Positions 52,452 through 63,415 of a DNA stretch of 64,000 nucleotides are shown in pieces (position 1 is the first letter of the stretch; the number at the start of each line of letters is the position of its first letter). The stretch is from assembly GCA_041397765.1 (NCBI GenBank), contig JAWKWA010000003.1, positions 1-64,000 on the forward strand. Reading direction: 5' to 3'. The notes under the pieces were generated by a model that did no database searches, had not been told where the DNA came from, and saw nothing but the letters and a program-made list of their open reading frames with translations. This DNA is from JAWKWA01 sp041397765 (GTDB lineage: Bacteria > Pseudomonadota > Alphaproteobacteria > Rhizobiales > Hyphomicrobiaceae). A program made the position numbers and the translations under genes.

Positions 52452-54494
52452 ATGGGGCAGTCCGACGGCCCAGCCGGCAGAACAGCGAGGCTCATTGCGC
52501 TCGTTGGTCCCTATCTCGGTGGCAAGACCACGCTCCTCGAAGCGATCCTCGCCCGCACCGGCACCATCCCGCGCCAGGGCACGGTCGGCCAGGGCAACAC
52601 CGTCGGCGATGCGAGCCCGGAAGCCCGCGAGCACCGCATGTCGGTCGAGCTCAATGCCGCCGAGATCGACTTCATGGGCGACAGCTATACTTTCCTCGAC
52701 TGTCCCGGCTCGATCGAGTTCCAGCATGAGGCGGCCGCCCCGCTCGGCGCCTGCGACGCGGCCGTCGTCGTCTGCGAGCCCGATCCGAAGAAGGTGGCGG
52801 CCCTGCAGCTCATTCTTCGCGACCTCGAGGATCGCGGCATCCCCCACTTCCTCTTCATCAACAAGATCGACAAGGCCGAGGGCCGCATCCGCGACCTCCT
52901 GGCCGTCCTCCAGCCCGCCAGCCGCCGCCCCCTGGTGCTGCGCCAGATCCCGATCTGGAAGAACGGCATCGCCACCGGCTTCGTCGACCTCGCTCTCGAG
53001 CGCGCCTTCGTCTATCGCGAGCATGCGCCGAGCGAGATGGTCGAGATCCCGGCCGATCTGTCCGACCGCGAGCACGAGGCGCGCTTCCACATGCTCGAGC
53101 AGCTCGCCGATTATGACGACGAGCTGATGGAGCAGCTCCTCTCCGACATGGAGCCGCCGCGCGACCGCATCTTCGAGGACCTGCGCGGCGAGTTGCGCGA
53201 GGGCAAGATCTGTCCGGTGCTGATGGGCTCGGCCGAGCATGGCAACGGCATTCTGCGTCTGCTGAAGGCGCTGCGCCACGAGGCCCCGACCGTCGCCGAG
53301 ACAGCCGCACGCCTCGGCGTCGAGGGCAACCGCCCGGCCGCCGTCGTCGTCAAGTCGCTGCATACCAGCCACGGCGGCAAGATCTCGCTCGCCCGCGTTC
53401 TCGCCGGGGAGATCGCAGACGGCACGACGGTCCATGGCGCCACGGCCGATGCGCGCGTGGCCGGCGTCTTCACCATGCGCGGCCAGGATGCGACCAAGCG
53501 CGGCCCCGCCCAGGCCGGCGAGACGGTCGGTCTCGGCCGCCTCGAGGGCATCCACACCGGTGAGACCCTCTCGACCGAGAAGTCGCCGGCCCAGCTCCCG
53601 GTGGTCGGCGCGCCGGCCCCCGTTCACGCCATCGCGGTCGCCGTCCGCGACAAGAAGGACGAGGTGAAGCTGTCGGCCGCCCTGCAGAAGATCACCGAGG
53701 AGGACGGCTCGCTGAGTGTCGAGCACACCGACGGCGGTCAGATGGTGCTGAGCGGCCAGGGCGAGATGCATCTGCGCGTCGCCGCCGAGCGGCTGACGCG
53801 CAAATACGGCGTCGCCATCGACGTGAAGTCGCGCCAGGTGCCCTACAAGGAGACCATCCGCCGTGACACCACCATCCGCGGCCGCCACAAGAAGCAGTCC
53901 GGCGGTCATGGCCAGTTCGGCGACGTCGTGCTCGAGATCAAGCCGCTGCCGCGTGGCGAGGGCTTCCAGTTCTCCGAGCGCATCACCGGCGGCGTGGTGC
54001 CGCGCCAGTTCTTCTCCTCCGTCGAGCATGGTGTCGCCGACTTCCTGAAGAAGGGGCCGCTCGGCTTTCCCGTCGTCGATGTCGCGGTCGCGCTGATCGA
54101 CGGCTCCTACCATTCGGTCGATTCCTCCGACATGGCCTTCCGCCAGGCCGGCCGGCTCGCCATGCAGGAGGGCATGCCGAGCTGTTCGCCCGTCCTCCTC
54201 GAGCCGATCATGAAGGTGGCGATCCAGGTGCCCTCGGAGGCGACGGCGCGCATCAACAACATCATCTCCTCGCGCCGCGGCCAGATCCTCGGCTTCAACG
54301 GCCGTGACGGCTGGGAGGGCTGGGATGTGGTCGATGCCATGATCCCGGAGGCGGAGATGCACAACCTCATCGTCGAGCTGCGCTCGGCGACGGCCGGCGT
54401 CGGCAGCTATACCGCCGCCTTCGACCATCTCCAGGAGCTGACCGGCAAGATCGCCGAGCAGGTTCTGGCGAGCCACGCCAAGGAGGCCGCCTGA
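52452..54494 (+). CDS. EF-G-like translational GTPase with altered G motifs
   Basis: A 680-residue EF-G paralogue. G1 reads GPYLGGKTT at 19-27. The G2 switch RGITI is replaced by EHRMSVEL. G3 is DCPGSIEF at 83-90, lacking the catalytic His of DTPGH, and G4 NKID at 137-140 is kept. Domains II to V are intact (LSGQGEMHLRVAAERLTRKY, GRHKKQSGGHGQFGDVV, EPIMKVAIQVPSEATARIN, RRGQILGFNGRDGWEG). GGAGGAAG precedes the ATG. Standard EF-G sits elsewhere with tuf and rps genes, so this is the second copy. Whether it hydrolyses GTP normally is in doubt. The next gene starts 50 bp later. Confidence 0.9.
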   Translation: MGQSDGPAGRTARLIALVGPYLGGKTTLLEAILARTGTIPRQGTVGQGNTVGDASPEAREHRMSVELNAAEIDFMGDSYTFLDCPGSIEFQHEAAAPLGACDAAVVVCEPDPKKVAALQLILRDLEDRGIPHFLFINKIDKAEGRIRDLLAVLQPASRRPLVLRQIPIWKNGIATGFVDLALERAFVYREHAPSEMVEIPADLSDREHEARFHMLEQLADYDDELMEQLLSDMEPPRDRIFEDLRGELREGKICPVLMGSAEHGNGILRLLKALRHEAPTVAETAARLGVEGNRPAAVVVKSLHTSHGGKISLARVLAGEIADGTTVHGATADARVAGVFTMRGQDATKRGPAQAGETVGLGRLEGIHTGETLSTEKSPAQLPVVGAPAPVHAIAVAVRDKKDEVKLSAALQKITEEDGSLSVEHTDGGQMVLSGQGEMHLRVAAERLTRKYGVAIDVKSRQVPYKETIRRDTTIRGRHKKQSGGHGQFGDVVLEIKPLPRGEGFQFSERITGGVVPRQFFSSVEHGVADFLKKGPLGFPVVDVAVALIDGSYHSVDSSDMAFRQAGRLAMQEGMPSCSPVLLEPIMKVAIQVPSEATARINNIISSRRGQILGFNGRDGWEGWDVVDAMIPEAEMHNLIVELRSATAGVGSYTAAFDHLQELTGKIAEQVLASHAKEAA

Positions 54495-54543
54495 TCCGGT
54501 CGGGGCGGCGCGCGGGGGGCGGGCGGCACCGCCCCCACCGGCC

Positions 54544-55728
54544 GTGACGGACGGCTTCTACCGCGACCTGCCGGCCTTCACGGCCTTCGAGGATCTGGCG
54601 CGGCCCGAGCTCTTCCGTCCCGTGCCGGACGACTGGACGGTGCTCCTGTCGGACGTCGTCGGCTCGACCGCGGCCATCGCGGGCGGGCGCTACAAGGACG
54701 TCAACATGGTCGGTGCCGCGACCATCACGGCGGTGCTGAACGCCTGCCGCGGCGCCGAGCTGCCGTTCGTCTTCGGCGGCGACGGCGGTGTCGTGCTCGT
54801 CCCGCCCTCGTTGCGGCAGGCCGGCGAGCGCTCGCTTCTGGCGCTCGCCGCCGGTGCCGAGGACCGTTTCGGGCTCTCGCTGCGGGTCGGCAGCGCGCCG
54901 GTTTCGCGGCTCAGGGCGGCGGGCCACGAGCTCGGCGTCGGCAAATATCGCCTCAGCCCCGGCAATCATCTGGCGCTGTTCTCGGGGAGCGCCTTGAAGC
55001 ATGCCGAGGCGCTCTTGAAGGGCCGCGACAGCGAGGGCGCGCTCGCCATCGAGGAGCCGGGGCCACCCGGTCCTCCCGACCTCGAAGGGCTCTCCTGCCG
55101 CTGGGAGCCGCTCGCCTCGGGTCGCGGATTGATGCTGACGCTGATTGCCGAGCCCGCTGAGACCGACCCGTCCGACCATGCCCGCGCGGCCGCCGCGATC
55201 CTCGCGGGGATCGGCGGCGTGCTGGGAGCCGCCGGGGATACCCGTCTGTCGAGCCATGCGCCGGCCCGTCGCGCCACGCTGCGCTTCCGCTTTCCCCCGC
55301 GCGGATTACGTCTGGAGGCCCGTGCCCTCGCCGGACGCGCCGCGGCCGGCGCCCGCTATCCCCGCCTGCTCATCTCCGCCTTCCTGCAATATCTCTGCGA
55401 GCGCCTCTCCTTGCGCATGGGGGCCTACGACGCGAGGCGCTATGGCGAGGAGATCGCCGCCAATACCGACTTCCGCAAATATGACGGCATGCTGCGGATG
55501 GTGCTCGACGTGACGCCGCAGGAAGCCGACCGCATCGAGGCGCTGCTCGAGGAGGGCTTCCGCGCCGGCCGCCTCGTCTACGGTCTCCACCGCTCGCAGG
55601 CGGCCTTGATGACCTGCCTCGTCTTCTCGCTGCAGTCGAGCGAGCATGTTCATTTCATCGATGGGGCCGACGGCGGCTATGCACTGGCGGCCGAAGCCTT
55701 CAAGAAGCGGGCGGGAGGCGTCGCCTGA
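54544..55728 (+). CDS. DUF3095 protein (possible nucleotide-cyclase-like fold)
   Basis: A 394-residue protein. The N-terminal half has LLSDVVGSTAAIAGGRYKDV and FVFGGDGGVVLVPP, spaced like the metal-binding and GDG-type motifs of class III nucleotidyl cyclases; the C-terminal half has YDGMLRMVLDVTPQEADRIE and HFIDGADGGYALAAEAF. This matches DUF3095 as I know it. The cyclase resemblance is inference and the partner half-site residues are not clear. GTG 54544 is used as start. It probably shares a transcript with the EF-G-like gene. Confidence 0.75.
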   Translation: MTDGFYRDLPAFTAFEDLARPELFRPVPDDWTVLLSDVVGSTAAIAGGRYKDVNMVGAATITAVLNACRGAELPFVFGGDGGVVLVPPSLRQAGERSLLALAAGAEDRFGLSLRVGSAPVSRLRAAGHELGVGKYRLSPGNHLALFSGSALKHAEALLKGRDSEGALAIEEPGPPGPPDLEGLSCRWEPLASGRGLMLTLIAEPAETDPSDHARAAAAILAGIGGVLGAAGDTRLSSHAPARRATLRFRFPPRGLRLEARALAGRAAAGARYPRLLISAFLQYLCERLSLRMGAYDARRYGEEIAANTDFRKYDGMLRMVLDVTPQEADRIEALLEEGFRAGRLVYGLHRSQAALMTCLVFSLQSSEHVHFIDGADGGYALAAEAFKKRAGGVA

Positions 55729-55919
55729 TCGCGCGTGCGGGACCTGACCGCAAGGTGGCCCGCCACTCCGGCATTCTCACAGGTTGCCCCCGTCCGACCC
55801 CTCGGCTACGAGATGAAGACGGGCCGGATCCCGCGCCCGCACCTCGCCTACGGCCGAACCATCGCCGCAGCAGATAGGACAGCAGTGGCGCGCATTGGAG
55901 TGCGCCGCCGAACATGCCG

Positions 55920-55989
55920 GGCCGACAGTTCGCGGCCGACCGTTCAGGGCCGAAAGTCCAGAGCCGATCGTTCAGGGCCAATCGTTCAG
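55920..55989. repeat. Five tandem 14-bp repeats upstream of tctC
   Basis: Units at 55920-55933, 55934-55947, 55948-55961, 55962-55975 and 55976-55989 follow the pattern GGCCGA-CGTTCAG. The array ends next to the tctC ribosome-binding site, so it lies in the leader or promoter. Confidence 0.9.
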
Positions 55990-56003
55990 GGAGAGAACCG
56001 CCC

Positions 56004-56978
56004 GTGCGCATGAAGAGCCTCATCCTGGCGCTTGCCGCCACCCTCGTCGCGGCCCCCGCGCTCGCCTTCGAGCCGGGTGCAACCGAATGCATCGCGCCTG
56101 CCAATGCCGGCGGCGGCTGGGACTTCACCTGCCGTCAGGTCGGCAAGGTGATGCAGGATCTGAAGCTGATCCCCGGCACCATGCAGGTCACCAATCTCGC
56201 CGGCGGCGGCGGCGGCGTCGCCTATGCCGAGGTGGTCAACAAGCGCAACGCCGACGACAATCTGATCGTCGCCGCCTCGACCGCGACGGCGACCCGCCTC
56301 GCCCAGGGAGCCTATCCGGGCAATGACATGAGCCAGGTCCGCTGGCTCGCCGCGGTCGGTGCCGACTACGGCGTCATCGCGGTCGCCAAGAGCTCGCCGG
56401 TGAACACGCTTCCCGAGCTCATGGACATGATCAAGAAGGATCCGACCTCGGTCTCGATCGCCGGCGGCTCGGCGGTTGGCGGCTGGGATCATCTGAAGGT
56501 GCTGATCGCCGCCAAGAAGGCCGGCATCGCCGATGTCCGCACCATCAAATACGTCGCCTTCGACGGCGGCGGCGAGGCGGTGACGCAGCTTCTCGCCGGC
56601 TCCGTGCAGGCCTTCACCGGCGATGCTTCCGAGGCCAAGGCCTTCGTCGATTCCGGCGACATCAAGGTGATTGCCGTCCTTGCCCCCGCACGCATGGAAG
56701 GCGATTTCGCATCGTTCCCGACCGCCCGCGAGCAGGGCATCGACGCGGTTGGCGCCAATTGGCGCGGCTTCTATGCCCCGGGCGGCATGAGCGACGATGC
56801 CTACAACTTCTGGGTCGGCGAGGTCGCCAAGGTCTATGCCTCGCCGGAATGGAAGCAGGTCATGACGCAGAACGGCCTTGCGCCGCTCGACCTGCAGGGC
56901 GCCGATTTCCAGAAGTTCGTCGCCGAGTCGGTCGCCGAGATCCAGGCGATCTCCAAGGAGATCGGCCTCATCAAATAG
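56004..56978 (+). CDS. tctC: Tripartite tricarboxylate transporter substrate-binding protein
   Basis: A 322- to 324-residue periplasmic receptor. Signal peptide MKSLILALAATLVAAPALA, then the Bug/TctC-type ECIAPANAGGGWDFTCRQVGKVM, VTNLAGGGGGVAYAEV and SIAGGSAVGGWDHL. GTG 56004 has AGGGAGAG eight bases upstream; ATG 56010 in the same frame is the alternative. It binds a carboxylate for the TctAB permease encoded downstream; the ligand is unknown. The family contains a Cys pair here (Cys in ATECIAP and FTCRQV). Confidence 0.93.
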   Translation: MRMKSLILALAATLVAAPALAFEPGATECIAPANAGGGWDFTCRQVGKVMQDLKLIPGTMQVTNLAGGGGGVAYAEVVNKRNADDNLIVAASTATATRLAQGAYPGNDMSQVRWLAAVGADYGVIAVAKSSPVNTLPELMDMIKKDPTSVSIAGGSAVGGWDHLKVLIAAKKAGIADVRTIKYVAFDGGGEAVTQLLAGSVQAFTGDASEAKAFVDSGDIKVIAVLAPARMEGDFASFPTAREQGIDAVGANWRGFYAPGGMSDDAYNFWVGEVAKVYASPEWKQVMTQNGLAPLDLQGADFQKFVAESVAEIQAISKEIGLIK

Positions 56979-57053
56979 CGACCGTCGGCAAATCCGGCCG
57001 GATGTCGCGCGACGTCCGGCCGGCCTTGCAGGGCCCCGAGGGACGACGCCACC

Positions 57054-57494
57054 ATGCAGAACCTCAGCGACCGCATCCTCGGGGCCTGCGCGATCCTGAT
57101 CGCCGCGCTGATGCTCTGGCAAACCTCGGTGATCCAGGAAAGCTTCATCCAGGACCCGCTCGGTCCCAAGGCCTTTCCGACCGTGATCGCCATCGTCATC
57201 GGCATCGCCGGGGTCGCGATCCTGCTGAGGCCCGATGCCGAGCCCTCGTGGCCGGGGTTCGGCCGCATCGTCGAGATCGCCCTCGCCGCCGCCGTCATGA
57301 TCGCCTATGCGCAGCTCCTGCCGATGGCGGGTTTCGTGCTCGCGACCTCGGTGGCCGCCGCCTATCTCGTCTGGCGCCTGGAGACGCCGCCGCTGCGGGC
57401 GATGGTGGCGGGCATCGTCATATCCCTTGCCATCTACGCGGTGTTCGGCCGGATCCTCGGCCTCTCACTCGCCAAGGGTCCATGGGGCTTCTGA
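57054..57494 (+). CDS. tctB: Tripartite tricarboxylate transporter small permease subunit
   Basis: A 146-residue protein with four membrane helices (ILGACAILIAALMLWQ, FPTVIAIVIGIAGVAIL and two more) matching TctB. It is 75 bp after tctC and 32 bp before tctA, in one operon. Confidence 0.92.
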   Translation: MQNLSDRILGACAILIAALMLWQTSVIQESFIQDPLGPKAFPTVIAIVIGIAGVAILLRPDAEPSWPGFGRIVEIALAAAVMIAYAQLLPMAGFVLATSVAAAYLVWRLETPPLRAMVAGIVISLAIYAVFGRILGLSLAKGPWGF

Positions 57495-57526
57495 ACTGAT
57501 CTTTGCCGGGGAGGCGGGGAGGGCCG

Positions 57527-59062
57527 ATGGACGCGCTGGGTCACCTCTGGGAAGGGTTCGCGATCGCGCTCACCTGGCAGAATCTCGGCCTCGCCTTCGT
57601 CGGCTGCCTGCTCGGCACCATCATCGGCGCCCTGCCGGGGCTCGGCCCCTCCAACGGCGTCGCCATCCTGATCCCGCTCGTCTTCACGCTCGGCCTGCCG
57701 GCGACGCCCGCCCTGATCCTGCTGACGAGCGTCTACTACGGCGCCATGTACGGCGGTCGCATCTCCTCGATCCTGCTCAACATTCCCGGCGACGAGCCGG
57801 CGCTGATGACGACCCTCGACGGCTATCCGATGGCCCGCAGCGGTCAGGCCGGCGAGGCGCTGGCGATCTCCGGCATCGCCTCCTTCGTCGGCGCCTTCTT
57901 TGCCACCTGGGGCCTCGTCTTCCTCGCCCCCCAACTCGTCCGCGTCGCGCTGCTGTTCGGACCGGCCGAGTATTTCGCGCTCTTCACCCTCGCTTTCGCC
58001 ACGCTCGGCGGTGTCGCCAGTCGCAACCAGGCGAAGGCGGCCCTCGCCGCCGGCCTCGGCCTCGGCATCGCCATGATCGGCGTCGATGGCCAGACCGGCG
58101 TGCCGCGCTTCTCCTTCGGCATCGTGCACTTCTACGACGGCATCAACTTCCTCGTGGCGATCGTCGGGCTCTTCGCCCTGTCGGAGGTCTTCATCTTCCT
58201 GGAACATCGCGGCTCGGGCGAGGGGACGGACTCGCGGACCCGCATCGGCCGCACCATCCCTCCCGCCACCATGCTGCGACAGACCTCCGGCTCCATGGCG
58301 CGCGGCACCATCCTCGGCTTCGTCGCCGGCGTGTTGCCGGGTGCCGGCGCCTCGCTCGGCTCCTTCATCGCCTATACGTTCGAGAAACGGCTGAAGGATC
58401 GCGGCGGCACCTTCGGCAGGGGCGACCCGCGCGGCGTCGCCGCGCCCGAGGCCGGCAACAACGCGGCCGCCGGCGGCGCACTCGTGCCCATGCTGGCGCT
58501 CGGCGTGCCCGGCTCGGGCACCACCGCCGTGCTGCTCGCCATGCTGCTGGCGCTCAACATTCAGCCGGGACCGCTGCTCTTTCAGTCGAACCCCGACGTC
58601 GTCTGGGGCCTCATCGCCGCGCTCTTCATCGGCAACATCATGCTGCTGATCCTGAACATACCGATGGCCGGGCTGTTCGCGCGTGTGCTGATGATACCGC
58701 CGCGCTACCTGATGCCGGCGGTCGCCATGATCTCCTTCGTCGGCATCTACGGCGTCTCCGGCTCCACCTTCGATCTCCTGGTGATGATCGCCTTCGGCGT
58801 GCTCGGCTGGGTCCTGCGCAAGCTCGACGTGCCGCTGGTGCCGGTGATCCTCGGCGTGCTGCTCGGCGATCAGATGGAGAAGAACCTGCGCCGCGCCATG
58901 ACCATCTCGGATGGCGACCTGGCGGCGCTCTTTGCATCGCCGCTCTCGATCGGCCTGTGGTCGGCCGCCGTCATCGGCTTCATCCTGCCGCTGCTGATCG
59001 GCCGCTATCTGCGCCCCCGTGTCGCCGATTCCCAGAAGGCCGAGGGCAGCGACCCGGACTGA
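57527..59062 (+). CDS. tctA: Tripartite tricarboxylate transporter large permease subunit
   Basis: A 511-residue protein with about eleven membrane helices. TctA blocks are visible: GALPGLGPSNGVAILIPL, SSILLNIPGDEPALMTTLDG, GFVAGVLPGAGASLGSF, AAPEAGNNAAAGGALVPML and VPGSGTTAVLLAMLLAL. ATG 57527 follows GGGGAGGG. It forms the transport pore with TctB, driven by an ion gradient. It is convergent with the FAD oxidoreductase (43 bp gap). Confidence 0.96.
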   Translation: MDALGHLWEGFAIALTWQNLGLAFVGCLLGTIIGALPGLGPSNGVAILIPLVFTLGLPATPALILLTSVYYGAMYGGRISSILLNIPGDEPALMTTLDGYPMARSGQAGEALAISGIASFVGAFFATWGLVFLAPQLVRVALLFGPAEYFALFTLAFATLGGVASRNQAKAALAAGLGLGIAMIGVDGQTGVPRFSFGIVHFYDGINFLVAIVGLFALSEVFIFLEHRGSGEGTDSRTRIGRTIPPATMLRQTSGSMARGTILGFVAGVLPGAGASLGSFIAYTFEKRLKDRGGTFGRGDPRGVAAPEAGNNAAAGGALVPMLALGVPGSGTTAVLLAMLLALNIQPGPLLFQSNPDVVWGLIAALFIGNIMLLILNIPMAGLFARVLMIPPRYLMPAVAMISFVGIYGVSGSTFDLLVMIAFGVLGWVLRKLDVPLVPVILGVLLGDQMEKNLRRAMTISDGDLAALFASPLSIGLWSAAVIGFILPLLIGRYLRPRVADSQKAEGSDPD

Positions 59063-59105
59063 GCGATCGGCCCCGTCCCGCGATGGCCGAGGCCCCCGGC
59101 GGGCC

Positions 59106-60422
59106 TCACCGGTCCCGTGCCCGGTCGAGCCAGTCCCGCGCCCGGTAGTAGCTTCCAAGCACCGGCAGGAACCATGGCCGGCCATTGTAGAGCGGATGGG
59201 TCGGAAGGTCGGGGTTCTCGAAGGTCGAGACATAGTTGGCCCGCCCTGCGATCTGCCGCGCGGTCTGCGTGCCGAGATAGGTCATGAGGCCGACGCCGGC
59301 GCCGTTGCAGCCCGTCAGGTAGCGCATCCCCTCGATCGTGCCGGCATGCGACGCCTCGTCGAGCGTGAAGCCGAGATTGCCGGTCCAGGCATGCGTGATC
59401 GCGACCCCGTCGAGCTCGGGGAACTGCCGGACCATCGCCTTGTAGAGCAGCGGCGCATTGGCGAGCGCGTCATGGCCACCGAACCGCACCCGTCCGCCGA
59501 ACAGGAGGCGGGGCTCGTCGGGGGCGAGCCGGCAATAGGCGAGGATACGGCGCGTATCGTAGACCGAGCGATCGTTGGGGACGAGCTTCCGCGCGAGCTC
59601 CGTGCCGATCGGCTCGGTCGCGATCATGTAGCTGCCGATCGGAATGATGCCGCGCTGGAGCTTCGGCGTCAGGGGGCCGGTATAGCCGTTGGTGGCGATC
59701 ACCACCTCGCCGGCCTTCAGCGTGCCCCGCGCCGTCTCGACCTCGAAGGCGCCGTCCACCCGGACGATCCGCGTCACCGGCGCCATCGCCGCGAGCGTCA
59801 CCCCGCGCCGGGCCGCCGCATCGAGCAGACCCTTGTAGTAGAGCGCCGGATGCAGGAGGCCGGACTGCGCGATCACCATGCCGCCGCGATAGAGGTCGCT
59901 GCCGAGCTCGCCGCGCTGCTCGCCCTCGCCGACCATCCGGCAGCCCCAGTCGCCGAGCCGGTTGAGCTTCTCCGCCTTGGCCTCGAGCCGGCTCCGGTGC
60001 GCCCGGGTATAGGCGGCCGTGTAGTGGCCCGACCGGCGGTAGTGGCAGGCGATGCCCTCTTCCTCGATCAGCCGCTCGAGAAACGCGAAAGCGTCGCGGG
60101 CGTCCTGATGCCGGCGTTTCCGGTCGGCCTCGTCCGGCTCCTTCTGGTGGCCGTAGCGCCCCTCGAGATTGCTGTGCAGCGACACGAAGCCGGCATTGCG
60201 CGAGCTGGCACCGTGGCCGAGCTCGTGCGCCTCCAGCACGACGGCCTCGATGCCGAGCCGGGCGAGCTCGATCGCGGTCGAGAGCCCGCCATCGCCGCCG
60301 CCGACGATCGCTACCCTCGCGCGCGCCGGCAGCGCCGGGAGCCGGCCGGCATCGGGCCGGAACGCCCGCCACCAATAGGGCTCGGCCGTGAAGTCGCGGG
60401 CACGGATGGATGGGGATGCCAT
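59106..60422 (-). CDS. FAD-dependent oxidoreductase (DAO family)
   Basis: A 438-residue flavoenzyme of the D-amino-acid-oxidase fold. The dinucleotide motif AIVGGGDGGLSTA at 38-50 is shifted from the N-terminus by a leader with EPYWWRA, as in gamma-glutamylputrescine oxidase-like members. SSRNAGFVS, VVIATNGYTG and the C-terminal FAD segment YLTGCNGAGVGLMTYLG also fit. The ATG at 60422 gives this N-terminus. Substrate unknown; an amine or amino acid is likely. Confidence 0.88.
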   Translation of the reverse strand: MASPSIRARDFTAEPYWWRAFRPDAGRLPALPARARVAIVGGGDGGLSTAIELARLGIEAVVLEAHELGHGASSRNAGFVSLHSNLEGRYGHQKEPDEADRKRRHQDARDAFAFLERLIEEEGIACHYRRSGHYTAAYTRAHRSRLEAKAEKLNRLGDWGCRMVGEGEQRGELGSDLYRGGMVIAQSGLLHPALYYKGLLDAAARRGVTLAAMAPVTRIVRVDGAFEVETARGTLKAGEVVIATNGYTGPLTPKLQRGIIPIGSYMIATEPIGTELARKLVPNDRSVYDTRRILAYCRLAPDEPRLLFGGRVRFGGHDALANAPLLYKAMVRQFPELDGVAITHAWTGNLGFTLDEASHAGTIEGMRYLTGCNGAGVGLMTYLGTQTARQIAGRANYVSTFENPDLPTHPLYNGRPWFLPVLGSYYRARDWLDRARDR

Positions 60423-60606
60423 GGCGGGAGCCTGCGCGCGGGGAGGGACACGGCCCTCGAGGCAGGTCGCCCGCGAGGCCCGGATGGCGCGAGCCTGCCA
60501 TCGCCGCGGCCCCGGCTCAACGGCCCCGTCCGTCACGGCAGATCATCACCCGCCGCAGGCCTTGCGGCGAGCCGGCCGCAAATGGGGGTGGGGTGGCGCC
60601 GTCCGC

Positions 60607-61287
60607 TCAGCCGCGCTTCGGGCTCGCCTCGATGATGGCGAGCACCTCGGCACCCCGCGCATCGCGCCGAAGCCTGAGGAAGTCGGCATCCTGCGCGACC
60701 GCATCCTCGAGCAGCTCCTGGAAGGCCGGCCGCTCGACCTCGATGGTGCCGAACTGGCGCAGATGCTCGGTGACGAACTGCGTATCGAGCAGGCGGAAGC
60801 CGCCATGGATCAGCCGCGCGCACAGATGCACGAGCGCCACCTTGCTGGCGTCCCGCTCGGTCGAGAACATGCTCTCCCCGAAGAACGCCGCACCGAGGTC
60901 GACGCCGTAGAGCCCGCCGACCAGCCGCCCGTCGAGCCAGGCCTCCACCGTATGGCAATGGCCGATGCGGAAGAGATCGCGATAGAGCTTGCGGATGCGC
61001 TGATTGATCCAGGTCGAGCGCCGGCCGGGCCGCGAGGCCGCGCAGCCGTCGATCACGCCGTCATAGTCGGAATCGATCCGGATCTCGAACCGGTCCTGCC
61101 GGATCGTGCGCGCGAGGCGCTTGGGCACGCAGAGCCCGTCGAGCGGCAGGATGCCGCGAAGCTGCGGCTCGATCCAGTAGAGCGCCGGATCGTCGGCGCT
61201 CTCGGCCATGGGGAAGATGCCGCAGGAATAGGCCTTGAGGAGGACTTCGGGTGTGATCCTCGATGCGAAATCGTCGAACGCCGTCAT
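60607..61287 (-). CDS. aat: Leucyl/phenylalanyl-tRNA-protein transferase
   Basis: A 226-residue enzyme that adds Leu or Phe to proteins with basic N-termini, marking them for the ClpS/ClpAP N-end rule. Family blocks are LLKAYSCGIFPMAE, LYWIEPQLRGILPL, HTVEAWLDGRLVGGLYGV and ESMFSTERDASKVALVHL. The length is normal. accC lies 60 bp upstream on the same strand, so the genes may be co-transcribed. Confidence 0.96.
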   Translation of the reverse strand: MTAFDDFASRITPEVLLKAYSCGIFPMAESADDPALYWIEPQLRGILPLDGLCVPKRLARTIRQDRFEIRIDSDYDGVIDGCAASRPGRRSTWINQRIRKLYRDLFRIGHCHTVEAWLDGRLVGGLYGVDLGAAFFGESMFSTERDASKVALVHLCARLIHGGFRLLDTQFVTEHLRQFGTIEVERPAFQELLEDAVAQDADFLRLRRDARGAEVLAIIEASPKRG

Positions 61288-61347
61288 CGCCTCGCTCTGG
61301 CCTCTCGCAGATCTTGCCCGTGCATTCCCCGCGCCGGCCGGACAAGT

Positions 61348-62688
<1,341 letters not shown>

Positions 62689-62768
62689 GGTTCCGGGCCC
62701 GGGTTCTGATGGCGTCGGGGCGGCCGTCGCGCCGGACCTGTCCGGGACGCGCCGGGCCCGCCCGCGGA

Positions 62769-63290
62769 CTATTCGATGATGACGAGCGGCTCGCCGTATT
62801 CGACCGGCTGGCCGTTCTCCACGAGGATCGCCACGACCGTTCCGGGGCGATGGGCGGGGATCTGGTTCATGGTCTTCATGGCCTCGACGATCATCACCGT
62901 CTGACCCTGTGCGACCCTGGCGCCGATCTCGACGAAGGCCGCGGCATTGGGGCCGGGGGCCCGATAAGCGGTGCCGACCATGGGCGATTTGACCGCGCCG
63001 GGATGCTCGGAGGCATCGCTCCCTTTGGCTGCTCCCGCGCCCGCCTCGGCCGCATGCGCGACCGGCGCGCCGGTGCTTCCATGGGCCACCGGATAGGGTG
63101 CGGCGAAGGCCGCGGCCGAAACGCCCCGGGCGACCCGCAGCCGTAATCCCTGATGCTCGATCTCGATCTCCGTCAGGCCTGTCTCGTCGAGGAGGCCGGC
63201 CAGATCGCGGATGATCTGCTTGTCGAACCCGGTGCGGCTGCCGTCGCCGGCGTCGTCCATCTCTTGGCTGGTAGGCTTCTGGCGGGCCAC
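62769..63290 (-). CDS. accB: Biotin carboxyl carrier protein of acetyl-CoA carboxylase
   Basis: A 173-residue carrier. Biotin is attached to Lys139 in VEAMKTMN. The C-terminal biotinyl domain begins near residue 97 (PGAVKSPMVGTAY) and an Ala/Gly-rich flexible linker precedes it. GTG 63290 is the start, preceded by AGGGGA. It pairs with accC immediately downstream. Confidence 0.96.
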   Translation of the reverse strand: MARQKPTSQEMDDAGDGSRTGFDKQIIRDLAGLLDETGLTEIEIEHQGLRLRVARGVSAAAFAAPYPVAHGSTGAPVAHAAEAGAGAAKGSDASEHPGAVKSPMVGTAYRAPGPNAAAFVEIGARVAQGQTVMIVEAMKTMNQIPAHRPGTVVAILVENGQPVEYGEPLVIIE

Positions 63291-63415
63291 GGTTCGTCCC
63301 CTGTTCGCGGTCTGTCGGGCAGTTTCCGCCCCGGCGGATACTGATCCGCGGCGGAAATTGCGGCAAGTCGGGCGGTCGCGTCGGGCCGCGCCTGGCTGAG
63401 GCGGCCCGGCATGCC

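Noticed and set aside
52356..54476. Minus-strand open frame opposite the EF-G-like gene
   Set aside because: No motif; the plus-strand gene has all EF-G domains.
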